Source of the DNA: Nocardia stercoris
Lineage (GTDB): Bacteria > Actinomycetota > Actinomycetes > Mycobacteriales > Mycobacteriaceae
DNA length: 64,000 nt
NCBI RefSeq assembly: GCF_003696265.1
Contig: NZ_RFFH01000017.1
Coordinates: forward strand, 62,001 to 126,000
Direction of reading: 5' to 3'
Shown one piece after another: positions 1 through 9,336 of the stretch; positions within the stretch are counted from its first letter, which is position 1; each line of letters opens with the position of its first letter. The notes beneath the pieces are model-generated. The model did no database searches. It saw only the letters and a list, made by a program, of their open reading frames with translations, and was not told the origin of the DNA. A program made the position numbers and the translations under genes.

Positions 1-2782
1 CCAGAGCCTCGTACTCGACGTCCGTTCTGCCAGGGCCGTACCGGAACTCGACGTTGCGCGTCAGCGAAATTCGTTCAAGTGCAATACCCACAGTTACGAT
101 CTGCGATACGTCGTATGCCGCCGCAATAATGGCGTTGTTTTCAGACTCCAGTTCACGCAATCGCTCCGAAGCTTCCCGCCATTCGCGTGAAACTTGCCTA
201 TAACGTTCGTCCAGCGAGCCCTCTGCGGCCTTCCGGATAGCAGGCACTTCGAAATCCCACGATGTTTCGAACTCGTTCCAATCTTGTCGACTCAGTTCAA
301 CGGCGTGATTGGAAAGCTCAACCGCCCGTGTTCCCTGCAGCGGCACCACTGGAAGCTGCGCGATCTGACCGACCTCAAAGTTGAGGGTTGGAGAAATCGC
401 CTTCAGCATTTCGAGTGCCACCGAGGAATTTGTGAATGCCGCCAGCTCGGCGCGACGCTCGGGGTCGGCCGTGAATATTGATGTGCCGGCTACGTCATAG
501 ATGAATCCGGCCGGATACATCCGGAAAGCAGGTTCGCCAGAACCGATTTTCGACCAGGAAACAGAGGGCAAGAAGTAGGTACTCGTGTTCTGGGCGCGCG
601 AACGTGGACGCCCACCTTCTTCCATTCCGAATACGCGAATCTCGGCGCCATCATTTTCCCAGTTCACGACATGCTCATGGTTGCCCCACCACTTTCGGAA
701 CTCTCCGCCTTTGTTGTAAGGGAACCAACGTTTTCCAGATGCCTTGGCTTCGTCGCGGTTCGAGCATTCAAAGGCGGTCCGATTTGTACTGACTTCCCAC
801 CAGGAGCGGAGAAACCGGTTGTTATCAGCGGTCGCGAGGCCCTGACGCGGCTCTGCAGCTTCCTTCAACGGCCGCCCCTTGGAAAAAGCGGCACGTATGG
901 AATCGGGAAGCCAGTACGCGATCGGTGAGCCAGGTACTTTGGCGAAATCTTCGGAGGATTTCGTAAATCGCCACTCGCAATCAGCCCTCTTCGCCGCCTT
1001 GAGCACGGCCGCTCTTTTTTCGGCTTCATTCTGTCCATCAACCGCACGCACAAAATCTGCTGCGCGCGTGGTTTCCCGGCCGGGTTCGAGCACGAAGGCG
1101 GTCGTAGACACGACTGCTCCGCCGATTGAATCGAAAGCTCGTTCGCCGAGATGGACCATAGAAACTGGCGGGCTTGAGCGGACAATCCTCTGTCTCAAAG
1201 CCTCATAGGACGAAGTAAACATCCAGGACTGCATGGTGACCATGGCGGTAGCGCCGTGCTTTGCCGTCAAAGTCAGACATCGCTGAATGAACATGGCAAA
1301 GAGGTCAGCCTTCGATTCTTTGAACTCGGTTTTGGCGAATTCGGTAAGCCGAGCATCCATGTTCTTACTGCCCATGTAGGGAGGGTTTGCCACCGCAATC
1401 GCGTACTCGCGGCTGAGGATCGCGGCCTGCGTGACGACCTTGCGTGCCTGGTCCAGCATCTCGAAAAGGAGCGTCCCTTCCTGCTCCTTCAAATCTTCCA
1501 CTACGCCGGCTGCTCGCTTGGCTTCTTCGGCGTCCGGTTGAATCAGTGCACCGAGCCGGTCGGCGTCGCGGAACTGATTCCAGAACGCCTCCTCCGCGTG
1601 CCGGTTGCCGTCCACGGTCACCAGGAAGTCCAGTTCATCGGGTCCGAACGAAATCGGTTCGATCAAGCAGATCTTGGGCTTCACCTGCGAACGAGTGAAG
1701 AAACGCCAGTCCCTGTCGCGGGCTTTCATGGTGAGCGCAAAGGCTGCCAGTGATCCTGCGCGGGGGTCGATCTCGGTGCCGTGGAGGTTGTGGGCGAGGA
1801 TCAGGCTCGGGATTTCCGAGGGGGCGTAGCCCTCTTCTTCGTAGATTGCGTAGAGCAGGTCGAAGGCATAGGTGAGCATATGGCCCGACCCGCAGGCCGG
1901 GTCGATCACCGTCAGGTCCTCGGGGCCGTTGACCTCGAGGACGTCGGTTATTTCGTCGACCGGGGCGAGGTAGTAATCCATCCGGTCGACGAGGCGCGAG
2001 GTCGGCCGATTGAGCATCCACAGCCTGCCGAGCGAGTTCTCGACCAGATAGCGAACAATCCAGTGTGGCGTGAAGAGCTGGGTTGCCGCCGGGATCTCGT
2101 CGGCGCCAGCCTTTTTGTTCTTCTTGAAACCGGCGAAGACCTCGTCTTTTTGCTCGGAGATGTAGAACTGGTAGAGCCATCCGATCACCTCGACGTCCTT
2201 GCAGACGTCCTCCGTGAGCACCTCGCGCGCACGCGACAGAATCCCACCGTCGGTGAGAAGCCCCGACGGGACGAGGAGTTCGGTGTAATCGCCTTCGCGC
2301 TCGAACATGAACGGCATTGTCTTGTTCCAGTACCGGCAGTACTCGGTCAAGAGCAGCGCGTAGGCCTCCCCTTCGGCGTCCGTGCTGCGACGGGCCCCGT
2401 CGAGCAGTCCGAGGATCGCATCGGCCATGCGGTCGCGGGTGACCACGTCGGTATCGAGGTGTCCCCGCTTGGCGTCGGCGAGGATCTCCGGCTGGCCGTG
2501 GTCGTGGCCGTGCGCCGGGGAGACGATCCCGGCTGTCGTATAGCCGCGGACATCCATATAGCGCAGTGCGATGAGCCGGTTGAACCAGGTGTAGGCGACC
2601 TTGTCGATCACGTGCTTGCGACCGTGGTCGGCGATCTCCTTTTCGAGTCGCCCGACCGTCTGGCCACGCTCGCTCCGCGCAACCGAACCGGCGGCGAGCA
2701 CCGCCGAGGCCTGGGCTTCGACGGCGGCGAGCAGTTCTCGGCGGGCCCGGGTGGCGAATCGCTCCAGGGGCTTGGTTTCCAT
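1..2782 (-). CDS. pglX: BREX adenine-specific DNA methyltransferase PglX (3' end beyond window)
   Basis: Methylates adenine in the host's non-palindromic BREX site, marking self DNA; it is required for both modification and phage exclusion. The reading frame is open from an ATG at 2782 to the window edge, giving at least 927 residues of a protein usually about 1,200 aa. An AdoMet-binding motif I (DPACGSGHML) lies near residue 292 and the N6-adenine methylase motif IV (NPPY) near residue 464. The start follows GGAGGAG and lies 17 bases after the brxC stop. It is fourth in the order brxA-brxB-brxC-pglX, diagnostic of type I BREX; pglZ and brxL would be expected further left. I see no frameshift in the visible part. 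Only the C-terminal specificity region is missing. Confidence 0.95.
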   Translation of the reverse strand, partial: METKPLERFATRARRELLAAVEAQASAVLAAGSVARSERGQTVGRLEKEIADHGRKHVIDKVAYTWFNRLIALRYMDVRGYTTAGIVSPAHGHDHGQPEILADAKRGHLDTDVVTRDRMADAILGLLDGARRSTDAEGEAYALLLTEYCRYWNKTMPFMFEREGDYTELLVPSGLLTDGGILSRAREVLTEDVCKDVEVIGWLYQFYISEQKDEVFAGFKKNKKAGADEIPAATQLFTPHWIVRYLVENSLGRLWMLNRPTSRLVDRMDYYLAPVDEITDVLEVNGPEDLTVIDPACGSGHMLTYAFDLLYAIYEEEGYAPSEIPSLILAHNLHGTEIDPRAGSLAAFALTMKARDRDWRFFTRSQVKPKICLIEPISFGPDELDFLVTVDGNRHAEEAFWNQFRDADRLGALIQPDAEEAKRAAGVVEDLKEQEGTLLFEMLDQARKVVTQAAILSREYAIAVANPPYMGSKNMDARLTEFAKTEFKESKADLFAMFIQRCLTLTAKHGATAMVTMQSWMFTSSYEALRQRIVRSSPPVSMVHLGERAFDSIGGAVVSTTAFVLEPGRETTRAADFVRAVDGQNEAEKRAAVLKAAKRADCEWRFTKSSEDFAKVPGSPIAYWLPDSIRAAFSKGRPLKEAAEPRQGLATADNNRFLRSWWEVSTNRTAFECSNRDEAKASGKRWFPYNKGGEFRKWWGNHEHVVNWENDGAEIRVFGMEEGGRPRSRAQNTSTYFLPSVSWSKIGSGEPAFRMYPAGFIYDVAGTSIFTADPERRAELAAFTNSSVALEMLKAISPTLNFEVGQIAQLPVVPLQGTRAVELSNHAVELSRQDWNEFETSWDFEVPAIRKAAEGSLDERYRQVSREWREASERLRELESENNAIIAAAYDVSQIVTVGIALERISLTRNVEFRYGPGRTDVEYEAL

Positions 2783-2798
2783 GTGTTTCTCCTCCGCC

Positions 2799-5700
2799 TC
2801 AGAGCGTGATGCGCTTGTTGTCGTTGATCGTGGCGAGCAGCGCAGCACGGAGCCTGCCGAGGTAGGCGTCGACGTCGTCCGCGGTTTCGAGGACCTGCCC
2901 GTTGCCGGGCAGTGTCAGCTTCTTGATTGACACGGTCTGTTTGGCCGGCGCCGGAGCGGGCTTCGGGGCTGGGCCGGAGCCGGGCTGGGAGTTCGGTTTG
3001 AAACTCGGATCGGGCGCGGGCTTGGCGGCTACCAATTCGTCGATGATCTCCGGGTAGATCGTGTCGGCGAAGTGAGCCGCGAGGTTCCTGATAGCCGGGA
3101 TCTGTGTCTCCTGCCGCACCTGGTCGAGCACGGCCTGCGTCTTGCTCGTCACCGAATGCTGGGCGGTTTCGGTTGCGTCGGCGTATGCCTTGCTTTGCGG
3201 CACTTGAAGCCAGTAGTCGTCGATCTTGACGGTGGCGGCGGTACGTTCCGCGTCGATCAAGGTGTGCAACTGCCGTTCCAGGATCTCCACCGCGGCACCG
3301 AGCTGCCGGGTCTTGTTGCCGCGGAAAATCTGGGGGTCTTCCAGGGCGGATTCGACGGCGTCAGTGGCGCCGGGAGGCAGGTAGGCGATGTTGGACTGGT
3401 TGTCCTGCATGAATGCCATGGCATTTTCGAATATGCCGCGTTGGCTGCCGTTCAGGAAGGCCTTGATCGGGTCGATCACGTTGCCCTTCGCTTCGAGCAG
3501 GTCATCAGCGTCACTGAAGTCGGTGATGAACCAGTCCGCCTTGCGTTCGCACAGCTCGGCGAGCATCTGGGTCGGCTCGTCCAGCTGATCGATGAACGCG
3601 AACGGTGAAGCTGTACGCAGGGTCTTCAGTTCGGTGAGCTTGGCTTCCAAGCGTTCTTTGCCGGCCCGCGCGAGTTCCAACGGGTCTTTGGTGATTCCTC
3701 CGTCATCGGTGAACTCCACGACGAACTTGCGGAACGCGGTCACGATCTTGGGATCGAACACCCGCTGCGGCGCGACGATCATGGCCGAATAGCTATGTGT
3801 GTTCCGCAGCGCACCGGTGATCTCGGTACGGGCCAGGACCTTCCCGTTCAGTTGGATCTCGATCTTCGACTGCCCGGCAAGATATGCGACCACCGCGGCG
3901 ACAGACCACTGATCCCAGCCGAACGGCTTCGCTGTGTACCGATCGATGAGTTGCCGCATGGTGACCTGCTCATGGCGCTTGCTGCGCAGCTCGAGGTGAC
4001 CGAGTACATCTCCGCCGGGAACCTTCAGGATGCTCGCTGTCTCCTCGAACAAGGCGTCGCCTGCGGGGTTCACGAATCCGCCCAGGCTCTGCTCGTTGAA
4101 GGTCTTGCCGGCGAGCATCCCGAGATTCTTGTACGTCGCGGCGATGACCCGCTGGAACCCCTCGTTGATCCTGGCCTGCGCGTCGGACGAGCTGGCGTCC
4201 AGGATGCCGGCGTTGTGGATCAGCGTCGAGTTGCCGACCGCGGTACGCAACCGTTCGACGATTTCCTTTTCCCGTTCCGCGTTCTGGGTTCCCTTCGCTT
4301 GCAGGATCGTCTGCTCGATCGCCGTGCGACTCGACCCCTGGGCACGCTTGACATACTTCTCCGTCTTCAGCAGCAGGCGCAGGTCGCCGAGGATACGGTT
4401 GGCCTCGGCCGGGAGAACAACGCGCAGTTCGTCCAACCCGGCGCTGTGGGCCTTGATCTGATCCAGGCTGAACTCGCTTTCAGGGCTGGTGAAGTGGAGT
4501 GACAGCTCGTACTGCTTGCCATACGAAGTGCCGTCGAGCTTGTATCCGAAGGGGAAATTTTGCCCGTTCTTGTAGGTGGTCTTGGTTAGCTTGACCACGG
4601 ACTCTGCGAGCAGCTTGTTGAGCTTTCCGGAGACCTCGGAGTTGTCGATGTCGACATTCTTGATCTCCTGCTCGATCTTCTGCTCTTCATTGGTCAGATA
4701 GTCGTACAGGTCGCCGTTGCGCTGGATATAGGTCTGCGCCTCCAGCGCGTTGAGGGCCGCGTTGACGTCCTTGCCTAGGTGGGTGAGATCCGTGCCGAAA
4801 TGGTCATAGACGAGCACGGTGAGGTTCCGAGCGGTGGCTTTGAAGGTGTCCACGTACTTGACCAGGAACAGGGCCTTCAGCAGCCGGACGGCCAGTGGAG
4901 GCAGTGAGGGGCTGCGCTCTGCGTCGTTGATGGCCCGCTGGTTTGCCGACTTCAACGAGGCGCGGATGCCCTCGAACATCTGGTCGAAGGAAGCGAGCGT
5001 CCCCAAAGGTTTGTCGGCTAGTTCGGTGGCGACCTGCTGAACAACGCCGAGCATGGAGCGCTCACCGACGGAGCTGTTGCGGCCTTCGAAGATGTTGTGG
5101 TCGCTGATGCCTTCGATCGCGGACTGGAACAGCGGGAACTGGTAGCTCACGAATGGGTAAGTGCCTACGAAGTGGGACTCATCCCGGTAGTTCGGGTAGT
5201 GACGTCCCTGGACGAAGTCGAACAGCGTCTTGAAGTTCGCGTGTTCGGCGCTGTAGATCGCCGCGATCTCACCTGTGGCGGACGCCGTCTTGGCGAGCAG
5301 TCGCTTCCGGATGACTTCTTCGACATCCTGACTGGTGAGCTTGAGCCGGTTCTTGAAGCGTGCCTGGATCTTAGAGAAGTCGTTGGCCTGCTGCTTGGTG
5401 CGGTCTCCGCCGACCTTCTCCATGTCCTCCTGCGAGGTGACGAAGATCCACGCGCGGCCCGCGCACTTCGTCGCAAGGGACTCCGCGATGGTCTGGAGGT
5501 TCAGCATGAGCTGGGTATTGGTGCCGATGAACTGGCCGACCTCGTCGACGAAGAAGTTCAGTCGGTAGCCCTCGGGCTGCCAGCCCAGCCAGGCGGCGAC
5601 CTCGTCAGCGAAGTCCTCGATCGAGACCTGGTAGGTCTGGCTGTACTGGCGGATGATGCCGGGGCTCTCGGAGCCGTTGACCTCGGCGAACGCCTTGTCG

Positions 5701-6320
5701 ATGTTCCCCGTTTCCAATGCCGCCTGTTCGCGGCCCTGCGACCACGGAATCCCTGCGATGCGCTCGAAGGCAGCCTTGAACTCGGCGTACTGACCACGGG
5801 AGTCCAGGTCGCGTTCGAAACGGGCGATATGCCCTTGATTGCCGTAGTAGCCGCGAGACTCGTCGAAGACCTTCACGAAAACCTTGAGCAACGCGTCGTT
5901 CTGGTCCTTCGAGATCAGCGTGGCCTTCTGGTCGATGTTGAACAGAAGACTCTTGGCCGCGATCCGGTCGGCCTTCTCGATCAGGCCAGGCAGGAGTGCG
6001 CCATCAGCCTTGGCCCGGAATTGTTCCGAGATCCGCGCCCGTGGATACTCGTGGCCGTCGATATCACCGAGCAGGTGGGCGAGCATCTTCAAAAGGTGTG
6101 ACTTACCGGAGCCGAAAAAGCCGGAGATCCATACGCCGTTGGCGTTCGTGTAGTTGGTGTAGGCCTCCAGCACATGTTCCACGCCCTTGGCGGCCTCGTT
6201 TGTGAGGACATACTCCTCCACCTCGGTGGCGAGCTGGGAGGTGTCATCGGCCTTGATGACACCTTCGATCGCTCGGTCGATCCGCTTGGCGAAGATCTCG
6301 TTGATCGTGCGCACGCTCAT
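2799..6320 (-). CDS. brxC: BREX P-loop ATPase BrxC
   Basis: Large P-loop NTPase of type I BREX, essential for exclusion of phage DNA; its exact mechanism is not settled. The 1,173-residue protein has a Walker A motif (GFFGSGKSHLLK) near residues 66-77 and a Walker B-like stretch (NFFVDEVGQFIG) around residue 250. A proline/alanine/lysine-rich linker precedes the last 45 residues. I chose the ATG at 6320 (MSVRTINEIF), which overlaps the brxB stop in an ATGA arrangement. An upstream in-frame start would add 38 residues that overlap brxB and look non-coding. Length and order agree with the family. Confidence 0.95.
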   Translation of the reverse strand: MSVRTINEIFAKRIDRAIEGVIKADDTSQLATEVEEYVLTNEAAKGVEHVLEAYTNYTNANGVWISGFFGSGKSHLLKMLAHLLGDIDGHEYPRARISEQFRAKADGALLPGLIEKADRIAAKSLLFNIDQKATLISKDQNDALLKVFVKVFDESRGYYGNQGHIARFERDLDSRGQYAEFKAAFERIAGIPWSQGREQAALETGNIDKAFAEVNGSESPGIIRQYSQTYQVSIEDFADEVAAWLGWQPEGYRLNFFVDEVGQFIGTNTQLMLNLQTIAESLATKCAGRAWIFVTSQEDMEKVGGDRTKQQANDFSKIQARFKNRLKLTSQDVEEVIRKRLLAKTASATGEIAAIYSAEHANFKTLFDFVQGRHYPNYRDESHFVGTYPFVSYQFPLFQSAIEGISDHNIFEGRNSSVGERSMLGVVQQVATELADKPLGTLASFDQMFEGIRASLKSANQRAINDAERSPSLPPLAVRLLKALFLVKYVDTFKATARNLTVLVYDHFGTDLTHLGKDVNAALNALEAQTYIQRNGDLYDYLTNEEQKIEQEIKNVDIDNSEVSGKLNKLLAESVVKLTKTTYKNGQNFPFGYKLDGTSYGKQYELSLHFTSPESEFSLDQIKAHSAGLDELRVVLPAEANRILGDLRLLLKTEKYVKRAQGSSRTAIEQTILQAKGTQNAEREKEIVERLRTAVGNSTLIHNAGILDASSSDAQARINEGFQRVIAATYKNLGMLAGKTFNEQSLGGFVNPAGDALFEETASILKVPGGDVLGHLELRSKRHEQVTMRQLIDRYTAKPFGWDQWSVAAVVAYLAGQSKIEIQLNGKVLARTEITGALRNTHSYSAMIVAPQRVFDPKIVTAFRKFVVEFTDDGGITKDPLELARAGKERLEAKLTELKTLRTASPFAFIDQLDEPTQMLAELCERKADWFITDFSDADDLLEAKGNVIDPIKAFLNGSQRGIFENAMAFMQDNQSNIAYLPPGATDAVESALEDPQIFRGNKTRQLGAAVEILERQLHTLIDAERTAATVKIDDYWLQVPQSKAYADATETAQHSVTSKTQAVLDQVRQETQIPAIRNLAAHFADTIYPEIIDELVAAKPAPDPSFKPNSQPGSGPAPKPAPAPAKQTVSIKKLTLPGNGQVLETADDVDAYLGRLRAALLATINDNKRITL

Positions 6321-6925
6321 ACTTCTTGCTCCAGAATGTCCTTGGCCCGGTAGTAGCTGTCGCTGGCACCGAGATTCAGTGCGCGCAGCTGGTGACCGGC
6401 AGTCTGAGTGAACTCGTAGATGCCCGGGAACCACACGAGCATCGGACGCCCGACCACGACGCTTTGCAGGTTCTCCAGCACCGTGTGGGTGCGGATGAAG
6501 GGAAACACCTCGCCGATGCCGGTGAGGAAGACCATGTCGCTGGGCACCTCATCGAGCCGTGCCCGGATGGCGGGTGCGAGGTGGTCGTGCGGATCGAGCA
6601 TGCCCTGCAACACCCCACGGAACTCCGACTTGTCCATCGTTGGCTCAAGGTCGAGGACGCGTTCCCAGACACCGCGGGCCCGCAACAGCTCCACGGCAAG
6701 GTCGTAGAGATTGATTTCCGCGACACTGCGCCCCTCGTCGCTCTGCAGCTTCGTCTGCACACGGTCACGCATGTCTTCCACGTCGAGTGCCCATGATGGC
6801 GGGAAGTGGTAGATGAAGAAAGGGACTTCCTTGGACAGGCCTTCCATCTTCAGGAACCGCTCACTGCGCAGCACGTCGTAGACGTGCTTCTCGTCGCTGA
6901 CGAGGTCCCGTTGGGTGGTCCTCAT
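6317..6925 (-). CDS. brxB: BREX protein BrxB (DUF1788 family)
   Basis: Small accessory protein of type I BREX. The 202-residue length is typical, and the N-terminal segment FFIYHFPPSWALDVEDMRD and C-terminal VWFPGIYEF match the DUF1788 pattern. No catalytic motif is known for the family. The gene overlaps its neighbours by four bases on each side (ATGA to brxA and to brxC), so the three are translationally coupled. Identification rests on family-like sequence plus position between brxA and brxC. Confidence 0.9.
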   Translation of the reverse strand: MRTTQRDLVSDEKHVYDVLRSERFLKMEGLSKEVPFFIYHFPPSWALDVEDMRDRVQTKLQSDEGRSVAEINLYDLAVELLRARGVWERVLDLEPTMDKSEFRGVLQGMLDPHDHLAPAIRARLDEVPSDMVFLTGIGEVFPFIRTHTVLENLQSVVVGRPMLVWFPGIYEFTQTAGHQLRALNLGASDSYYRAKDILEQEV

Positions 6926-7560
6926 CGCTGCACCTCGTGGTCGAACTCGCTGATCGGCGTCATGGTCGGGAAGAACCGGAGGTCACTAGGGGTCCGGCGG
7001 CCGAGTACCTCGGCGACACGCGCGGAGAGCACCGCAGGGATGATGTCCCCACTCGTGGTGTGCAGTCCTGCCTCGTGGAGCATCCGGAACAGGGTCTGGC
7101 GGAGCTTCTGACTGGTCGAAGGTTTCAGCTCGTCGAGTTCCGGGTGCCACAGGCTCTTGCCGGTCAGGAAACGGTCGAAGTCCTCGGTGCTGAGGGTGAG
7201 GCTCATCAGCAGGAAACGTTCGCGGAGAACTTCTTCAGCGAAGTCGCCGATGAAGTCATAGCGACGGCAGGCCGCAACCCACATGAGATGGCCCTGCTCG
7301 GTGGGACTTGCGTCGACGAGCAGCTCGAGCTCACTGTCGCTCAGCACGGACAGACGTTGAACAGTCTCGCGGGTGACACGAGTGCTCGATGAGGACGTAC
7401 GTGCTTGTAGCCGGTTACCCTCTACGATCCGGGTCCGAGTCTTGTCCCAGGAACGGCAAGCCAGATATACCTCCGCGACCACCTCGCCCTCACGGACCAA
7501 GAGGCCGCCACTCGTGAACGACAACGCATAGCGTGCTCGTGGCTGGTGGGTCACGGCCAC
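6922..7560 (-). CDS. brxA: BREX protein BrxA (DUF1819 family)
   Basis: First gene of the BREX operon. BrxA proteins are small alpha-helical, NusB-like nucleic-acid-binding proteins of about 200 residues; the call gives 212. The start RYALSFTSGGLLVREG is characteristic of DUF1819. Two GTG codons (7560, 7554) follow a GGAGG site; I chose 7560, and an ATG at 7623 is possible but adds atypical residues. It overlaps brxB by four bases. The operon promoter must lie within or upstream of the nested inverted repeat at 7637-7705. Confidence 0.85.
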   Translation of the reverse strand: MAVTHQPRARYALSFTSGGLLVREGEVVAEVYLACRSWDKTRTRIVEGNRLQARTSSSSTRVTRETVQRLSVLSDSELELLVDASPTEQGHLMWVAACRRYDFIGDFAEEVLRERFLLMSLTLSTEDFDRFLTGKSLWHPELDELKPSTSQKLRQTLFRMLHEAGLHTTSGDIIPAVLSARVAEVLGRRTPSDLRFFPTMTPISEFDHEVQR

Positions 7561-7636
7561 AGGGCCTCCTTCCTGATTTGGGCAGTAGATCAGGCTATCC
7601 GAGACCGCCGACATCTCTGGCATCCGATCGAGGAAT

Positions 7637-7705
7637 GATCAAAACCTGTGGATGACCGGGAGGGAGTACCCTCCCGGATGATCTGAAAGACAACAGGTTT
7701 CGATC
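7637..7705. repeat. Nested inverted repeat upstream of brxA
   Basis: Outer arms GATCAAAACCTGT (7637-7649) and ACAGGTTTCGATC (7693-7705) pair at 12 of 13 positions. Inside is a perfect hairpin CCGGGAGGG-agta-CCCTCCCGG (7656-7677). It sits about 80 bases before the chosen brxA start and before the transposase relic. It could be an operator for the BREX operon, a terminator protecting it, or a leftover transposon end. The sequence cannot separate these. Confidence 0.6.
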
Positions 7706-7765
7706 GTCTCGGCGCGCCAACACCGGGCGGGAGGGTATGTCCCATGCTCAAGGTAATCGACGGCT

Positions 7766-7985
7766 GTGCTGGCTCCAATCCAGAACGGTGTGGCGGGCGG
7801 CGAGTCGTTCTCGCCGATCGACGAGATCGTCTGCGAGGGCGCGCGGCGGATGCTGACCGCGCCGCTGCAGGCCGAGGTCGCCGCACATATCGCCCAGCAT
7901 GCCGGCCAGGTCGACGGTAGCGGCCACCGGCTGATTGTCCGCAACGGCTACCATGCCGAAGGCACCGTGTTGACCAGCGCGGGTC
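7766..7985 (+). pseudogene. IS256/Mutator-family transposase, N-terminal fragment
   Basis: About 73 residues resemble the N-terminus of IS256-family transposases: PIDEIVCEGARRMLTAPLQ, then HRLIVRNGYHAEGTV, matching the usual EIVREGARRML and GRRLVVRNGYH pattern. Similarity stops at about 7985, before the DDE catalytic region, so it cannot be active. It lies between the BREX operon and the kinase gene and suggests past transposition at this edge of the island. Terminal repeats typical of the family were not identified. Confidence 0.7.
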
Positions 7986-8420
7986 CTTCGTGTCGAAGGT
8001 CGGGTTCCGGCGCTGCGCGACCTCGATGACGCCCGCGCTTGCGGTGACCAGTCCGCACTGTCGGCGGCACGGACCGAGCTGCGGGAACTGATTAGCGAAC
8101 AAATCAACCCGACCTGGCGGATGATGTGGCAGGCGATCTCACTGGTGCGGGCCGTTCGCGAAGCGCCCAGCGTCGGCCGCAACCCGCCCGAGACGGCGCG
8201 GTCGCCGCCGCGCGGCGCTTGGCGCGGCTGGAGCGGGCGCTGGCCGACTTCGAGGCCGAGACAGCGATGGACGACCCGTTCGTGCTCGTCGACCGGCGCA
8301 GTATCGGCGAAGCGTTCGCCGGAGAAGTCGCCGACATCGCGATCGGTGTCGCTCACAGTGATCATGCAGACCTGGTCCGAATCGCGTTGTTCCGCACCGG
8401 AAACCCGCACGCCAGCGGGG
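7986..8420 (+). pseudogene. Decayed coding sequence of unknown origin, frameshifted
   Basis: Coding-like composition continues past the transposase fragment but changes frame near 8180. The first part reads TELRELISEQINPTWRMMWQ and the second LARLERALADFEAETAMDD followed by DPFVLVDRRSIGEAFAGEV. No single frame spans the region and no start is evident. I do not recognise the family. It is probably a relic gene broken by the same events that left the transposase debris. Confidence 0.4.
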
Positions 8421-8427
8421 TCTGTAC

Positions 8428-9336
8428 TCAGGCATACGGTGTCCAGCGGGCCGTCAGGTCACGGCATATGTAGCTGCGGAAGCGATCCGCCCACTGTGGC
8501 CGCAATGACGGGTTTTCGTCGAGGGTCGGCAGCACGCTGGTTACGAGCTGCAGCTCGCGAAGCTCACGCAGTGTCTCGAAGCCCGCCCAGTTGGTCACGT
8601 CGTACCCGATTGTGTCAGCGAGTCGGCGGTGGTGGTCGGGATTGTAGCGGAAGCGTAGTTGTCCGACGGCAGCGGGTGTGAAGTCCCACTCTCGGGGACC
8701 GATTGAGGCGCTGTCGAAGTCGCATATCACTGCACCGGTCGGGCCGGCGATCAAGTTTCCGACGAAGGCGTCTCCGTGGATCGGCCCCTGCGGCAGAATG
8801 AACTCGACGGCGGCCAATTCGTCGGCCAGGTGGTCGACTCGGCCGGCCAGCAACTCGTGATCGCTGTCCGTCAGAACCTTCTGAGCGCCGATACGCTGCC
8901 GGATGGAGTTCAGCGGATCCCAGCGCGGAAGATCGAACAGTGGAGCCGGAAGTGCATGGAAACGGCGCAAGACTTCTCCCAGTTCCGCACCGCCCGGTGT
9001 CGGAGCCGGCGATGACACGGGCACGGCGTGCCAGAACGTTACCGGTCGCCCGTTAACGTTGATGGGCTGAGGGATCTCGTCGATCAAGCGCACACTGGGC
9101 ATGTCGTGGTCGGCCAACCATCGGGCGACGGCTACGACCTTGGGTACTCGAATTGCGGTGGCAGGGCCCGCGATACGGACGACAACAGGGGCGTGCGCAA
9201 GTCGGAAGACTGCATTGTTGGTGTACTTCACGAGACTGGCGCCATGTGGATCGAATCCCGCTGCGCCACATGCCTCGTACAGGATGTGCTGCAGGTTGTT
9301 GTCGAGCAGGGTGTCGCTCGATGATGTGGGGGTCAT
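8428..9336 (-). CDS. Phosphotransferase family protein (APH/choline-kinase fold)
   Basis: 302 residues with the aminoglycoside-phosphotransferase-type kinase signature. The Brenner motif IHGDAFVGNL near residue 187 holds the catalytic Asp and the Mg-binding Asn, and the DFG-equivalent ICDFDSASIGPREWD near residue 208 holds the metal-binding Asp. The N-terminal lobe has TNNAVFRL and VVRIAG. It overlaps the upstream regulator by four bases (ATGA), so the two are co-transcribed. The substrate is unknown: candidates are an antibiotic, a sugar or cyclitol made by the divergent operon, or a small metabolite. A second kinase of this fold ends the divergent operon. Confidence 0.85.
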   Translation of the reverse strand: MTPTSSSDTLLDNNLQHILYEACGAAGFDPHGASLVKYTNNAVFRLAHAPVVVRIAGPATAIRVPKVVAVARWLADHDMPSVRLIDEIPQPINVNGRPVTFWHAVPVSSPAPTPGGAELGEVLRRFHALPAPLFDLPRWDPLNSIRQRIGAQKVLTDSDHELLAGRVDHLADELAAVEFILPQGPIHGDAFVGNLIAGPTGAVICDFDSASIGPREWDFTPAAVGQLRFRYNPDHHRRLADTIGYDVTNWAGFETLRELRELQLVTSVLPTLDENPSLRPQWADRFRSYICRDLTARWTPYA

